A DNA stretch of 64,000 nt from the NCBI GenBank assembly GCA_951812345.1, contig OX638295.1, forward strand, positions 124,001 through 188,000, given 5' to 3'. Below, in pieces: positions 40,010 to 48,902 of the stretch (position 1 is the first letter of the stretch; each line of letters opens with the position of its first letter). The translations under genes were made by a program, and so were the position numbers. This stretch comes from Rhodothermales bacterium. Lineage in GTDB: Bacteria > Bacteroidota > Rhodothermia > Rhodothermales > VXPQ01. The notes beneath the pieces were generated by a model. That model saw only the letters and a list, made by a program, of their open reading frames with translations. It was not told the DNA's origin and searched no databases.

Positions 40010-42886
40010 ATGGCGACTACCCGGAACCCGATCCCTGCGAAAGCGCAACCCGGCGCTGCATCCCGCTCGCCGCGCTCTGCCCGGCGGCCCATTGTCATTC
40101 GCGGCGCCCGGCAACACAATCTGAAAGGGATTGACCTGGAGTTGCCGCGCAACAAGATCATCGTCTTCACCGGGCCGTCCGGCTCGGGTAAATCGTCGCT
40201 TGCCTTCGACACGATCTACGCAGAGGGGCAGCGGCGCTATGTCGAAAGCCTGAGCGCCTACGCCCGGCAGTTCCTCGAACGCATGGACAAGCCGGATGTC
40301 GATCTGATCACCGGACTGGCGCCGGCCATCGCCATCGAGCAGAAAACGACGTCGAAAAACCCCCGCTCGACGATCGCTACGCAAACGGAAATCTACGATC
40401 ATCTCCGGCTCCTTTTTGCACGGATCGGCCGCACGATCTCCCCTGTGAGCGGCGAAGAAGTAACCCGGGACGCTCCCCGGTCCGTGGCCGAGCGGTTGCA
40501 CGCCATCGCGGAAGACCGGACGCGGTTCTACGTGTGCTTTCCCATCCCCGATCACAAAAAGACTTCCCTCGAACAGGAACTGGGCACGCTGCGGCAGCGG
40601 GGATTTTTCCGGCTGCTGCTCCTCCCTTCCGGAAAAGGAAAAAAGGCCGATAACGAGGAACGCATTCTCGATCTGAACGAGGAAACCCCCGAAAAAGCCG
40701 CCGGATATCCCCGCAAGCGCTTGCTCGTGCTGGTAGATCGGCTGGCCGTCCGTCACGGGAACGAGGACAACCTTTCGCGCATCTCGGATTCGGCGGAGCA
40801 GGCGTTCCGGGAGAGCGCCGGGCGCTGCGTCGTGCATATTCACGGGGGAGAGACGCTGCACTTCAGCGAATTCTTCGAACGCGACGGAATGCGTTTCGAA
40901 GAACCGTCTCCGCTCCTGTTCTCGTTCAACAGCCCGTTGGGGGCATGCCCCGCCTGTCAGGGGTTCGGACGGATCACGGGCCTGGACGAAGACCTCGTCA
41001 TTCCCGACCGCAACCTTTCGATCCGGCAGGGCGCGATCGCCCCGTTCCGGACCGAACGCTGGAGCCGGTATTTCCGGGACCTGGTCCGGGTCGCCGCCGA
41101 ACGCCGCATCGACATCGACACGCCCTGGCGCGAACTGCCGGAGGAGGTGCGCGACCTGGCATGGAACGGGGGAGACAACTACATCGGCGTCCGGGGCTTC
41201 TTCGAATTTCTGGAGAAGAAGAAGTACAAGATGCATTACCGGATCTTCCATGCCCGGTTTCGGGGCTACATGCCGTGCCCGGAATGCGACAGCTATCGCG
41301 TGCGCCGGGAAGCGCAGTACGTGAAAGTCGGGGGGCTGCATATCGGCGAAATATGCGAACTGACGACGAAAGACGCCCGCGACTTCTTCAGGGACCTGAC
41401 GCTCACCGATCACGAAGAACAGATCGCGGGCCGCGTGCTGGAAGAGATTCGCAAGCGGCTGAGTTACCTCGTCGATGTGGGGCTCGACTATCTCTCGCTG
41501 GACCGCCTCTCGCAAACGCTTTCGGGCGGCGAAAGCCAGCGCATTCATCTTTCGACTTCGCTCGGATCGTCGCTGGTCGGGTCGCTCTATGTACTCGACG
41601 AACCCTCCATCGGGTTGCACCCCCGGGATAACGATCGGCTGATAAGCATCCTCGAAAACCTGCGCGACATCGGGAATACCGTGCTGGTCGTGGAACATGA
41701 AGCGGCCATGATGGAACGAGCGGATCAGGTGGTCGATCTGGGCCCCGGCGCCGGCCGACTCGGCGGAGAGGTAATCTTCCAGGGCAGCTACGACGAACTG
41801 CTGCGCGACCCGGACTCGCTGACCGGAGCCTACCTGAGCGGACGGGAACAGATTCCCGTGCCCGCAACGCGCAGGCCGGTCTACGACGAGAATGCCCTGT
41901 ACGTCGAGCATGCCCGGCAGCACAATCTGAAACGTCTGGACGTGCAGTTCCCTCTGGATATGATCACCTGCGTGACCGGGGTCAGCGGCTCCGGCAAATC
42001 GACGCTGGTGCACCAGACGCTGTACAACGGCCTGATGCGCCTCAAAGGCTACCGGGTCGAGGGCGGCGTGGGCGTCCACGATATCCTCCGCGGTTACCAA
42101 CTCGTTGACCGCATCGAAATGGTCGATCAGAATCCCATCGGGAAATCTCCCCGCTCCAATCCGGCCACCTACACCAAAGTGTTCGATCACGTGCGGGAAA
42201 TCCTGGCCAACACGCACCAGGCCCGCATGCAGGGATTGAAGCCGGGCTATTTTTCGTTCAACGTGCCCGGCGGACGGTGCGAAACCTGCCAGGGCGAGGG
42301 CATCGTGAAGGTCGAAATGCAATTTCTTGCGGACTTGTATCTCGAATGCCAGGCGTGCCGGGGAAGCAGGTACAAAAAGGAAACCCTCGAAATCCGGTAC
42401 CGGGGCAAACATGTGGCCGATATCCTCCGGATGACCATCAACGAGGCAGGCGATTTCTTTGCGGACCATGCTCCCATCATGAGCAAGCTGCGGGTGCTGC
42501 AGAATATCGGCCTCGGATACCTGACCCTGGGACAACCTTCCAACACCCTTTCGGGAGGCGAATCGCAGCGGCTGAAACTGGCCTCCTTCCTCGGGAAACC
42601 CTCCCGGGACCGGGTGCTGTACATGCTGGACGAACCCACCACGGGCCTGCATTTCGACGATATCCGAAAACTCGTGGCGGCATTGAACGCGCTCGTCGAA
42701 GAAGGCCATTCCGTGATCCTTATCGAACACAATATGGATGTGATAAAGTGTGCGGATTGGGTAATCGATCTCGGTCCGGAAGGCGGAAGACGCGGCGGAT
42801 TCGTGGTGGCGGAAGGAACGCCCGAAGAGATTGCCGCTATGCCGGACAGCCACACCGGAAAATTTTTGAAAGATGTTTTGACGTAG
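40010..42886 (+). CDS. uvrA: Excinuclease ABC subunit A
   Basis: Damage-recognising ATPase of nucleotide excision repair, working with UvrB and UvrC. The 958-residue product has two ABC ATPase modules: FTGPSGSGKSSLAFDTIYAEGQ with signature TLSGGESQRIHLST, and VTGVSGSGKSTLVHQTLY with TLSGGESQRLKLAS; Walker B segments are LYVLDEPSIGLHPRD and LYMLDEPTTGLHFDD. Zinc modules are CPACQGFG with CPEC, and CETCQGEG with CQAC. Start ATG 40010 was chosen because the upstream extension to 39905 is Arg/Cys-rich and not UvrA-like. With mfd in the same window, two nucleotide excision repair factors are present, but they are not linked. Confidence 0.95.
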   Translation: MATTRNPIPAKAQPGAASRSPRSARRPIVIRGARQHNLKGIDLELPRNKIIVFTGPSGSGKSSLAFDTIYAEGQRRYVESLSAYARQFLERMDKPDVDLITGLAPAIAIEQKTTSKNPRSTIATQTEIYDHLRLLFARIGRTISPVSGEEVTRDAPRSVAERLHAIAEDRTRFYVCFPIPDHKKTSLEQELGTLRQRGFFRLLLLPSGKGKKADNEERILDLNEETPEKAAGYPRKRLLVLVDRLAVRHGNEDNLSRISDSAEQAFRESAGRCVVHIHGGETLHFSEFFERDGMRFEEPSPLLFSFNSPLGACPACQGFGRITGLDEDLVIPDRNLSIRQGAIAPFRTERWSRYFRDLVRVAAERRIDIDTPWRELPEEVRDLAWNGGDNYIGVRGFFEFLEKKKYKMHYRIFHARFRGYMPCPECDSYRVRREAQYVKVGGLHIGEICELTTKDARDFFRDLTLTDHEEQIAGRVLEEIRKRLSYLVDVGLDYLSLDRLSQTLSGGESQRIHLSTSLGSSLVGSLYVLDEPSIGLHPRDNDRLISILENLRDIGNTVLVVEHEAAMMERADQVVDLGPGAGRLGGEVIFQGSYDELLRDPDSLTGAYLSGREQIPVPATRRPVYDENALYVEHARQHNLKRLDVQFPLDMITCVTGVSGSGKSTLVHQTLYNGLMRLKGYRVEGGVGVHDILRGYQLVDRIEMVDQNPIGKSPRSNPATYTKVFDHVREILANTHQARMQGLKPGYFSFNVPGGRCETCQGEGIVKVEMQFLADLYLECQACRGSRYKKETLEIRYRGKHVADILRMTINEAGDFFADHAPIMSKLRVLQNIGLGYLTLGQPSNTLSGGESQRLKLASFLGKPSRDRVLYMLDEPTTGLHFDDIRKLVAALNALVEEGHSVILIEHNMDVIKCADWVIDLGPEGGRRGGFVVAEGTPEEIAAMPDSHTGKFLKDVLT

Positions 42887-42924
42887 CCACGTTACTTTTC
42901 GGGGTTTTCCTGCGGCTTAACTAA

Positions 42925-42961
42925 GGATGCGCTGATCGAAGTGGACTTAATCAGAGCATCC
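42925..42961. repeat. Solo 37-bp hairpin copy of the MITE-like repeat (copy G)
   Basis: GGATGCGCTGATCGAAGT is followed directly by GGACTTAATCAGAGCATCC: the two terminal inverted repeats fused with the interior lost. It forms a long hairpin between uvrA and the next glycosyltransferase gene. Confidence 0.75.
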
Positions 42962-43026
42962 CTACGTCAGCGGGGAATTTCGGGGATCAACGCGTTCTCC
43001 GGACCATTGCCGCGCACACAGGCTCC

Positions 43027-44301
43027 ATGCAGTACAAAACGTATACGATGCACCGGGAACGCATTCGGGTAGGGCCGCCGGCCCTGCGCCGGGTAGCGCT
43101 TTTTACGGGCGCATACAACCACATCGCCGACGGCGTATCGCTCACGTTGAACCGGCTGGTGTCCTACCTCGAAGCGCACGATACGGAAGTACTGATCTTT
43201 GCGCCGACCATTGCCGACCCGCCCGTGGATCATGCCGGCATCTTGGCCCCTGTTCCCTCGGTGCCGGTGCCGCAACGGGCCGAGTATCGTCTTTCGCTGG
43301 GTCTCACGTCGAACGCCCGCTCCCTGCTTCGAACCTTCCGGCCCCACCTGTTCCACATCGCCACGCCCGACTTGCTGGGGTATCAGGCGCTGCGCTTCGC
43401 CAAAAGAGAAGGCATTCCTGCGGTGGCCTCCTACCATACGCACTTCTCTTCGTATCTCAAGTACTACGGTTTCGGTCGGCTGGAGAACCAATCATGGAAA
43501 TACCTCCAGCACTTTTACAATCGGTGCCGGCATGTGTACGTCCCCTCGCAGTCCATGGCCGAGGTACTGCACTCCCGGGGGATCAGCAAGGAAATACGCC
43601 TCTGGATGCGCGGCGTCGACACGCATCGCTTCAATCCGGCGCACTACGACACGGGATGGCGCCGCTCGATCGGCGTGGAAGACGACGAGGTGCTCGTAAG
43701 CTTCATCGGGCGAGTCGTCCGGGAAAAGGGCATGCACATCTTTGCGGATGTCGTGAAAAACCTGGAGCAGCGGGGCATAAAGCACCGGAGCATGATCGTG
43801 GGAGACGGACCCGTGCTGGGCGAACTCCGCAACCAGCTCCCTCATACCATCTTCACCGGACGGCTTGAAAACGAGCAACTCGCCCGCGCATACGCCTCCT
43901 CGGAGGTGTTTTTCTTCCCCAGCGATACGGAAACGTTCGGCAACGTTACGCTCGAAGCCATGGCTTCCGGACTCCCGACGGTGTGCGCCGACGCCACGGG
44001 AAGCCGCACCCTTGTGGAACACGGCAAAACCGGGCTGCTGGCCCCTCCCGGCGACGCCCGCGCCTTTGTGCAGGCCGTGCAGCATCTGATCCAGCATGAA
44101 CCCGAACGCCGTCGCATGGGCGCCGCGGCCCGGGACTGCGCGCGCCAATACGACTGGAATACGGTCATGGCCCACATGGTGCGTTATTACGACGAGATTT
44201 TGTATCCGGAGGCGCCGTGGTCCGGCGACGGCTATGCGGGCGACGGGTATGCCGGCAACGGACTCGAAATACCGACCACCCAGGCCATCCGAGTGCCCTG
44301 A
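43027..44301 (+). CDS. Glycosyltransferase family 4 (SQD2/MgtA-like)
   Basis: A 424-residue GT-B protein. N-terminal VALFTGAYNHIADGVSLTLN and ASYHTHFSSYLKYYG resemble the diacylglycerol glycosyltransferase/SqdX-MgtA group. The C-terminal domain has VSFIGRVVREKGMHIF, SMIVGDGPVLGEL and the E-x7-E signature in PSDTETFGNVTLEAMASGLP. A glycolipid or surface polysaccharide product is likely. The tail has an unusual GDGYAGDGYAGNG repeat. It is followed 21 bp later by a second GT4 gene in the same direction. Confidence 0.88.
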   Translation: MQYKTYTMHRERIRVGPPALRRVALFTGAYNHIADGVSLTLNRLVSYLEAHDTEVLIFAPTIADPPVDHAGILAPVPSVPVPQRAEYRLSLGLTSNARSLLRTFRPHLFHIATPDLLGYQALRFAKREGIPAVASYHTHFSSYLKYYGFGRLENQSWKYLQHFYNRCRHVYVPSQSMAEVLHSRGISKEIRLWMRGVDTHRFNPAHYDTGWRRSIGVEDDEVLVSFIGRVVREKGMHIFADVVKNLEQRGIKHRSMIVGDGPVLGELRNQLPHTIFTGRLENEQLARAYASSEVFFFPSDTETFGNVTLEAMASGLPTVCADATGSRTLVEHGKTGLLAPPGDARAFVQAVQHLIQHEPERRRMGAAARDCARQYDWNTVMAHMVRYYDEILYPEAPWSGDGYAGDGYAGNGLEIPTTQAIRVP

Positions 44302-44322
44302 GGCTGTATTCCGTAGCCGCCT

Positions 44323-45486
44323 GTGCGCATCCTGTACGTTTCCCATTCCTTTCCTCCGAGGAACCGCCCGCTCGCGAATATCGGCGGCATGCAGCGCGTC
44401 GCGGTGGACCTGCACAATGCATTGCTCGAATGCGATGCACGGGTCAAACCCCTCATCCTGCGTACTTCCTGGCGCTGGACCCACGTCCGGACGAGCCTGT
44501 TTCTCGGGTCGAGCCTGTTCAGAATCGCAGCAGCAGCGAAGCGGGGAAAAGTGGACGCCGTGCTCTTTTCCTCGATGGTGACGGCCTCGCTCGCGCCTCT
44601 GTTGCAAAGAACGCTTCGCAAGCATGGCGTGGTATCGGGGGCTATCGTGCATGGCCGGGACGCAACCCTGCTCTCGGCCCCGTATCAGTTGCTGGTGCCG
44701 CGCATATTCGCTGCGCTCGACGCCGTATTCCCGGTCAGCCGCGCCACTGGAACGGCCTGCCTCGAACGCGGGCTGGAGGCGGAAAAGCTGCATGTCGTGC
44801 CGAACGGCGTATCGCCGGACCGCTTCGCATCGGACTGGTCCCGGGCTACCGCGCGCACCATGCTGTTCGAGCGGTTCGGACCGCCGGAAAACACTGCCGG
44901 GAAAAACTCCGGACGCGTTCTGCTCCTGTGCAGCGCGGGCCGTCAGGTAAAACGGAAGGGGTTCGTATGGTTCGTTGAACAGGTCCTGCCCCGACTCCCC
45001 GAAGACGCGCAGTATTGGCTGGCCGGGGAAGGCCCGGAAGCGGAACGCATTCTGCATGCTGCCGAACAGTCCGGTGTCGCGCACCGCGTGCGGCTCCTCG
45101 GGCGCCTGTCCGACAGGGAACTGGAGGGCATGTACCGCGCCGCCGATCTCTTCATCATGCCGAATGTACCCGTCCCGGGAGATATGGAAGGATTCGGCAT
45201 AGTCATGCTGGAGGCGGGGTTGTGCGGATTGCCCGCCGTCGCTGCCAACCTTGAAGGCATCGCCGACGTCATCGAAGACGGAAAAAACGGACGGCTTGTC
45301 CGATCAGGGGACGCCGAGGCCTTCTCCGAGGCCATTCTGGGGTATTGCCGCGAACCGGAAACACTCGATGAGGCCAGCCGGCGCACGGTAAGCCATGTGC
45401 TGGAACACTTCGGCTGGAATACAGCGGCGGAAAAGTACCTGCGCATCCTAAGGGCCTGCTCCTCCCGGCGGCGCGCTGTCGCATGA
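44323..45486 (+). CDS. Glycosyltransferase family 4
   Basis: A 387-residue GT-B protein starting with a GTG codon (RILYVSHSFPPRNRPLANIGGMQR). The donor-binding half has LLLCSAGRQVKRKGFVWF, YWLAGEGPEAERI and MPNVPVPGDMEGFGIVMLEA, which includes the E-x7-E pair. Likely adds a sugar to a surface glycan together with the preceding GT4. It converges on the RND exporter gene. Confidence 0.87.
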   Translation: MRILYVSHSFPPRNRPLANIGGMQRVAVDLHNALLECDARVKPLILRTSWRWTHVRTSLFLGSSLFRIAAAAKRGKVDAVLFSSMVTASLAPLLQRTLRKHGVVSGAIVHGRDATLLSAPYQLLVPRIFAALDAVFPVSRATGTACLERGLEAEKLHVVPNGVSPDRFASDWSRATARTMLFERFGPPENTAGKNSGRVLLLCSAGRQVKRKGFVWFVEQVLPRLPEDAQYWLAGEGPEAERILHAAEQSGVAHRVRLLGRLSDRELEGMYRAADLFIMPNVPVPGDMEGFGIVMLEAGLCGLPAVAANLEGIADVIEDGKNGRLVRSGDAEAFSEAILGYCREPETLDEASRRTVSHVLEHFGWNTAAEKYLRILRACSSRRRAVA

Positions 45487-45501
45487 AAAGCAGCGGCGCG
45501 G

Positions 45502-48027
45502 CTACGAGGCGCCCGTATCGACCGCAGCGGGAGCACGGCGGTCTTCCAGCCATTGCAACGCCGCCGGCAGAAAGAGAATTGCTGCAAGCAGCGTCGCCCC
45601 GATACCCACTACGGCCAACTCGCCGATCGAATGCAGGCCGGGGTGAAAACTCAGCAGCAATCCTGCAAAACCGATCATGGTCGTAAAGGACCCCATGGCG
45701 ATATGTTCCCCCGTATAACGGAGCACGCGCCGGATGGAACCGGGCCCTTCCTCCTGGTAACGATGGACCAGATGCACGCCCGCATCGTTGCCGATGCCCA
45801 GAATGGCGGGCAGCACGATCATGTTATAGAAATTGAGCTGGAGGCCAACGATTTCTATGACAAGGATCATCCATAACACGCCTACCACGAGCGGCGCCGT
45901 AGCCAGCGCGACCCACCGCACTGCGCGGAAGTTGATCCACATGAGCAGGATCACCATAATCAGGGCGCCTGCCATCATCCATGGCGCATCGCTGCGCATC
46001 AGACGCAGCATATCCGCGGCGACAATGGATGGAGAACCCGCGTAGTACGTATTTCCGTCTTCGGTAACGATCTTGCCCACATCGTCGGCGAACGCCATGG
46101 AAGCCCGCCCGTCGGCAAGCCCCACCGAAGGGTATATCACGACGAATCCCCCCAACTCGCCGGTTTTGGATATAAACCGATTGCGAATACTCTCGGGCAG
46201 TTGTTCGATCACAAGCGGCTGGACCGTCCCCGCCGCGCGCTCGACGCGCGCAAGCGCTTCATCCATGTCGGCCTGCAGGAACGGGTCGGCAAGCAGCGCG
46301 CGGATTCCGGCAATGCGATCCAGCTTGTACTGCTGTTTCCCCTCGACCATGGGAAACCTTTCCTGAAGGGTTTCCGCCCGGTCGATCGTGGGCGACAGCG
46401 TATCCGTCTGCGCATGCCGTTCGATAGCCTCCTCGACCGCGGGCGCTTCGGACGGATTGTCCACAAGCACATAGGCCGGGTTGCGCCCTCTCGACGGATA
46501 TACTTCGCCGATAAGATTCCTTTTGGCGTCGTACGCTTCATACACGGGATCGAGCGCGCCGAAATCGTACTGAAAGCCCACCCTCGGAAGGAACACGAGC
46601 GCGGCGATAACCAGCCCCATGCTGCCCAGCACCAGCCCCTGGGCGCCGGGAATTCTCCCATATCCTTGCAGGGCCGACCGCACCCCGGCATCCGCCTCGA
46701 AATTGAGCAGGCGATAGCGCTCGAAAAGGACCAGCAGAGCCGGCATTACGATCGTCATCGCCCCCACGGCAAAAAGAATACCCGTACCCGCGATGAAACC
46801 GAATTCGCTGAACCCGCGGAAATCCGCGCCGGTCAACACATACAAGGCGGCGGCTGTCGTAAAGGCGCCCAGTGCGATGGCCTTCCCGGTACTCGTGAAT
46901 GTGTTTTCCGCCGCATCTGCGACCGTACGGCCCAGGCTGCGCTCTTCCGTATAGCGGGCATAAAAATGTATGCCGTAGTCGATGCCGAGACCGAACAGTA
47001 CAAGCCCAAGCGTCGACGTCATCATATTGAGCATCCCGAAGGCAAACCAGGCCACGCCCAGCGTCCAGGAAAGGCTCATAAGGAGGGGTATCCCGATAAG
47101 GCAGGCCAGCGCCGGAATGCGCACCAGTTGCGCAACCAGTACGCGCCGGGAGAATCGGTGACCTGCGCGGGCCGTATACCCCTTGTAGAAGAAATATCCC
47201 ATCACCAGCAGCAGGACGGCCGTCACGCCCGCCGCAAAGGAATTGAGCACATCGTCGGAGATCGCTCGCACTTCCACGAGCTGTCGCAGCAGCCGCCCCG
47301 CCGGAACTACCTCCATTTCCGGGTGATAGGCGGTCGGATTCAACCCGGCGATCAGCGTATCCAGGTCGCCATAGAGCGTCTCGATGAACCCGATGTCGGT
47401 CTGCGATCCGCTCGGATAGAACCGGAGCGCCATGATCGTGCTGTCCTCGTTGACCGGATAGCGCTTTCCGACAATATGATCGTACACTTCCTCCAGATCC
47501 CGCTCGGGGTCGTATGCCGCCTCGTCATCGGATTCGTCCTCTTCGTCGTCCAGATCGAAGAAAAACGGATTGGCCTCCAGCCTCGCATCGCGGATCTTGT
47601 CGCGGAGATACGACTCCAGACTGTCCAGTTCCGCATACGTCGCGAAATACAGCGCGTTTTGCTCCAGAAACGCTGTGTCCTTCTCGAAATCGACCCGACG
47701 CAGATACGGTTCGGCCTCCGGCCCCGGCGCAAGGGCCAGCGCATGCGGAATCAACTGTTCGGCAAATGCCTTGTTGGCTTCAAACGACGGACTCACGATC
47801 GCCACGTCCACAGTCGCTTCGCTCCCCACGGTCTCGCGCAGCGCTTCCAGCGCCTGCACGCTGGGATAATCACGCGGAACAAGGTTGGAAAAATCCGTAT
47901 CGATACGAAGTTGCCGGGCGAACCAGAAGCCCACTACAGACACGACAAGGGCAAGGAGCGCCACCGCCCAGGCTTGCCGAACCACCAACCGGATAAAGAC
48001 GCGCAGCGCGTCGGAGAAACGACTCAT
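45502..48027 (-). CDS. RND/MMPL-superfamily exporter
   Basis: An 841-residue inner-membrane protein with about 12 helices in two halves: WAVALLALVVSVVGFWFA, a periplasmic domain, the FGLGIDYGIHFYARYTEE block with helix-borne charged residues typical of proton-coupled RND pumps, and in the second half IGNDAGVHLVHRYQEEG. This shape is that of MMPL/hopanoid-transporter (HpnN)-like exporters, which move lipids rather than drugs. It overlaps the upstream DUF3047 gene by four bases (ATGA). No membrane fusion protein or outer-membrane channel gene is adjacent. Lipid export is inferred. Confidence 0.85.
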   Translation of the reverse strand: MSRFSDALRVFIRLVVRQAWAVALLALVVSVVGFWFARQLRIDTDFSNLVPRDYPSVQALEALRETVGSEATVDVAIVSPSFEANKAFAEQLIPHALALAPGPEAEPYLRRVDFEKDTAFLEQNALYFATYAELDSLESYLRDKIRDARLEANPFFFDLDDEEDESDDEAAYDPERDLEEVYDHIVGKRYPVNEDSTIMALRFYPSGSQTDIGFIETLYGDLDTLIAGLNPTAYHPEMEVVPAGRLLRQLVEVRAISDDVLNSFAAGVTAVLLLVMGYFFYKGYTARAGHRFSRRVLVAQLVRIPALACLIGIPLLMSLSWTLGVAWFAFGMLNMMTSTLGLVLFGLGIDYGIHFYARYTEERSLGRTVADAAENTFTSTGKAIALGAFTTAAALYVLTGADFRGFSEFGFIAGTGILFAVGAMTIVMPALLVLFERYRLLNFEADAGVRSALQGYGRIPGAQGLVLGSMGLVIAALVFLPRVGFQYDFGALDPVYEAYDAKRNLIGEVYPSRGRNPAYVLVDNPSEAPAVEEAIERHAQTDTLSPTIDRAETLQERFPMVEGKQQYKLDRIAGIRALLADPFLQADMDEALARVERAAGTVQPLVIEQLPESIRNRFISKTGELGGFVVIYPSVGLADGRASMAFADDVGKIVTEDGNTYYAGSPSIVAADMLRLMRSDAPWMMAGALIMVILLMWINFRAVRWVALATAPLVVGVLWMILVIEIVGLQLNFYNMIVLPAILGIGNDAGVHLVHRYQEEGPGSIRRVLRYTGEHIAMGSFTTMIGFAGLLLSFHPGLHSIGELAVVGIGATLLAAILFLPAALQWLEDRRAPAAVDTGAS

Positions 48028-48728
48028 GGGAGGTTCGTGAGCATAATGTTGTCGAAATCAACCTCCGCCACGGAGTTCGTATTGTCGGAATCGCTCCATA
48101 GCGTGATCGTCGTCGGAGCATTCGGCGGCGCTGTACCGAATACCTTCTGATAATCTTCCACCACATTGCGCGTTACCTGTACCCACTCGCCCGTTTTCTC
48201 AAGGCCGCTGGAAACCACGATGACCTTTACGTTGCCGGTCGAAACCACAGATTCCCGGGGCAACGCAGTGCTGTACACGTACTTTATGCTGAGCGGACGT
48301 CCCAGCCAGTCGGTCTTCGCAAAGGATATGTAGACCGCCGCGCCAGAGTCGTTGACCCGATCCTCGCGGGCCCCCTCGGGCAAATGGTGGGCACGCCACA
48401 TCCACCGCAGGTATGGCAACCCCGGCAGGTCCCAGTGAAAGGCCTCGCTTGGCAGGGAGATGCGCCGTGCCGTACCCGTCGTATAGGCGCGGAGGAAACG
48501 ATTGCCGTGTTCCTGCATCACGAAGAACCTCCCTGCTGCGTCCATAAGACGGTCCGCCGCCTCAAAACGGCGCTTCGAGCGGGAAAAGAAGCGCCACTCG
48601 GCGGGTAAGCCACCCTCGGCATCCGTTTCGAAGTTCTCCAGAACGACGGTCGTGTCCGGAAGTGTCGTACAGGCCGCGGGCTCCCCGAAGACCAGCAACA
48701 GACCGACTATGGGAAAAAGCGTACTCAT
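48024..48728 (-). CDS. Exported DUF3047 protein
   Basis: A 234-residue protein with a short N-terminal signal (LFPIVGLLLVFGEPAACT; possible lipoprotein Cys20). DUF3047 features follow: GLPAEWRFFSRSK, PYLRWMWRAHHLPEGA, AAVYISFAKTDWLGRPLSIKYVYS and the end VAEVDFDNIMLT. The fold is expected to be a beta-sandwich. Coupling to an RND exporter suggests an envelope accessory role such as lipid handling; this is inference. Confidence 0.8.
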   Translation of the reverse strand: MSTLFPIVGLLLVFGEPAACTTLPDTTVVLENFETDAEGGLPAEWRFFSRSKRRFEAADRLMDAAGRFFVMQEHGNRFLRAYTTGTARRISLPSEAFHWDLPGLPYLRWMWRAHHLPEGAREDRVNDSGAAVYISFAKTDWLGRPLSIKYVYSTALPRESVVSTGNVKVIVVSSGLEKTGEWVQVTRNVVEDYQKVFGTAPPNAPTTITLWSDSDNTNSVAEVDFDNIMLTNLP

Positions 48729-48857
48729 ACCTGCCGCAGCATGTTATACCTATTCGTCCCGAATATCCGACCGTCCCTTCCTGTTCTGTACGGCAACATC
48801 CGGGTACAGGTTACCTGCGAGGATAACGCGGGGGTTTACGAAACGCCTTTTTTGAGC

Positions 48858-48886
48858 AAAAAGTGTTCCTGAATAGGCCACTTTTT
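48858..48886. terminator. Bidirectional intrinsic terminator
   Basis: Stem AAAAAGTG / CACTTTTT with a 13-base loop gives a hairpin with a U-run on either strand. It lies 17 bp past the stop of the flippase-like gene (minus strand), ending the 51253-48903 unit. Confidence 0.65.
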
Positions 48887-48902
48887 ACATATTAACAATT
48901 TT

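Noticed and set aside
39938-42853. 971-codon open frame on the minus strand opposite uvrA
   Set aside because: Antisense shadow of UvrA; the + strand has all ABC and zinc motifs.
46201-48150. 649-codon open frame on the plus strand opposite the RND exporter
   Set aside because: Arg/His-rich and lacking hydrophobic or conserved segments; shadow of the exporter gene.
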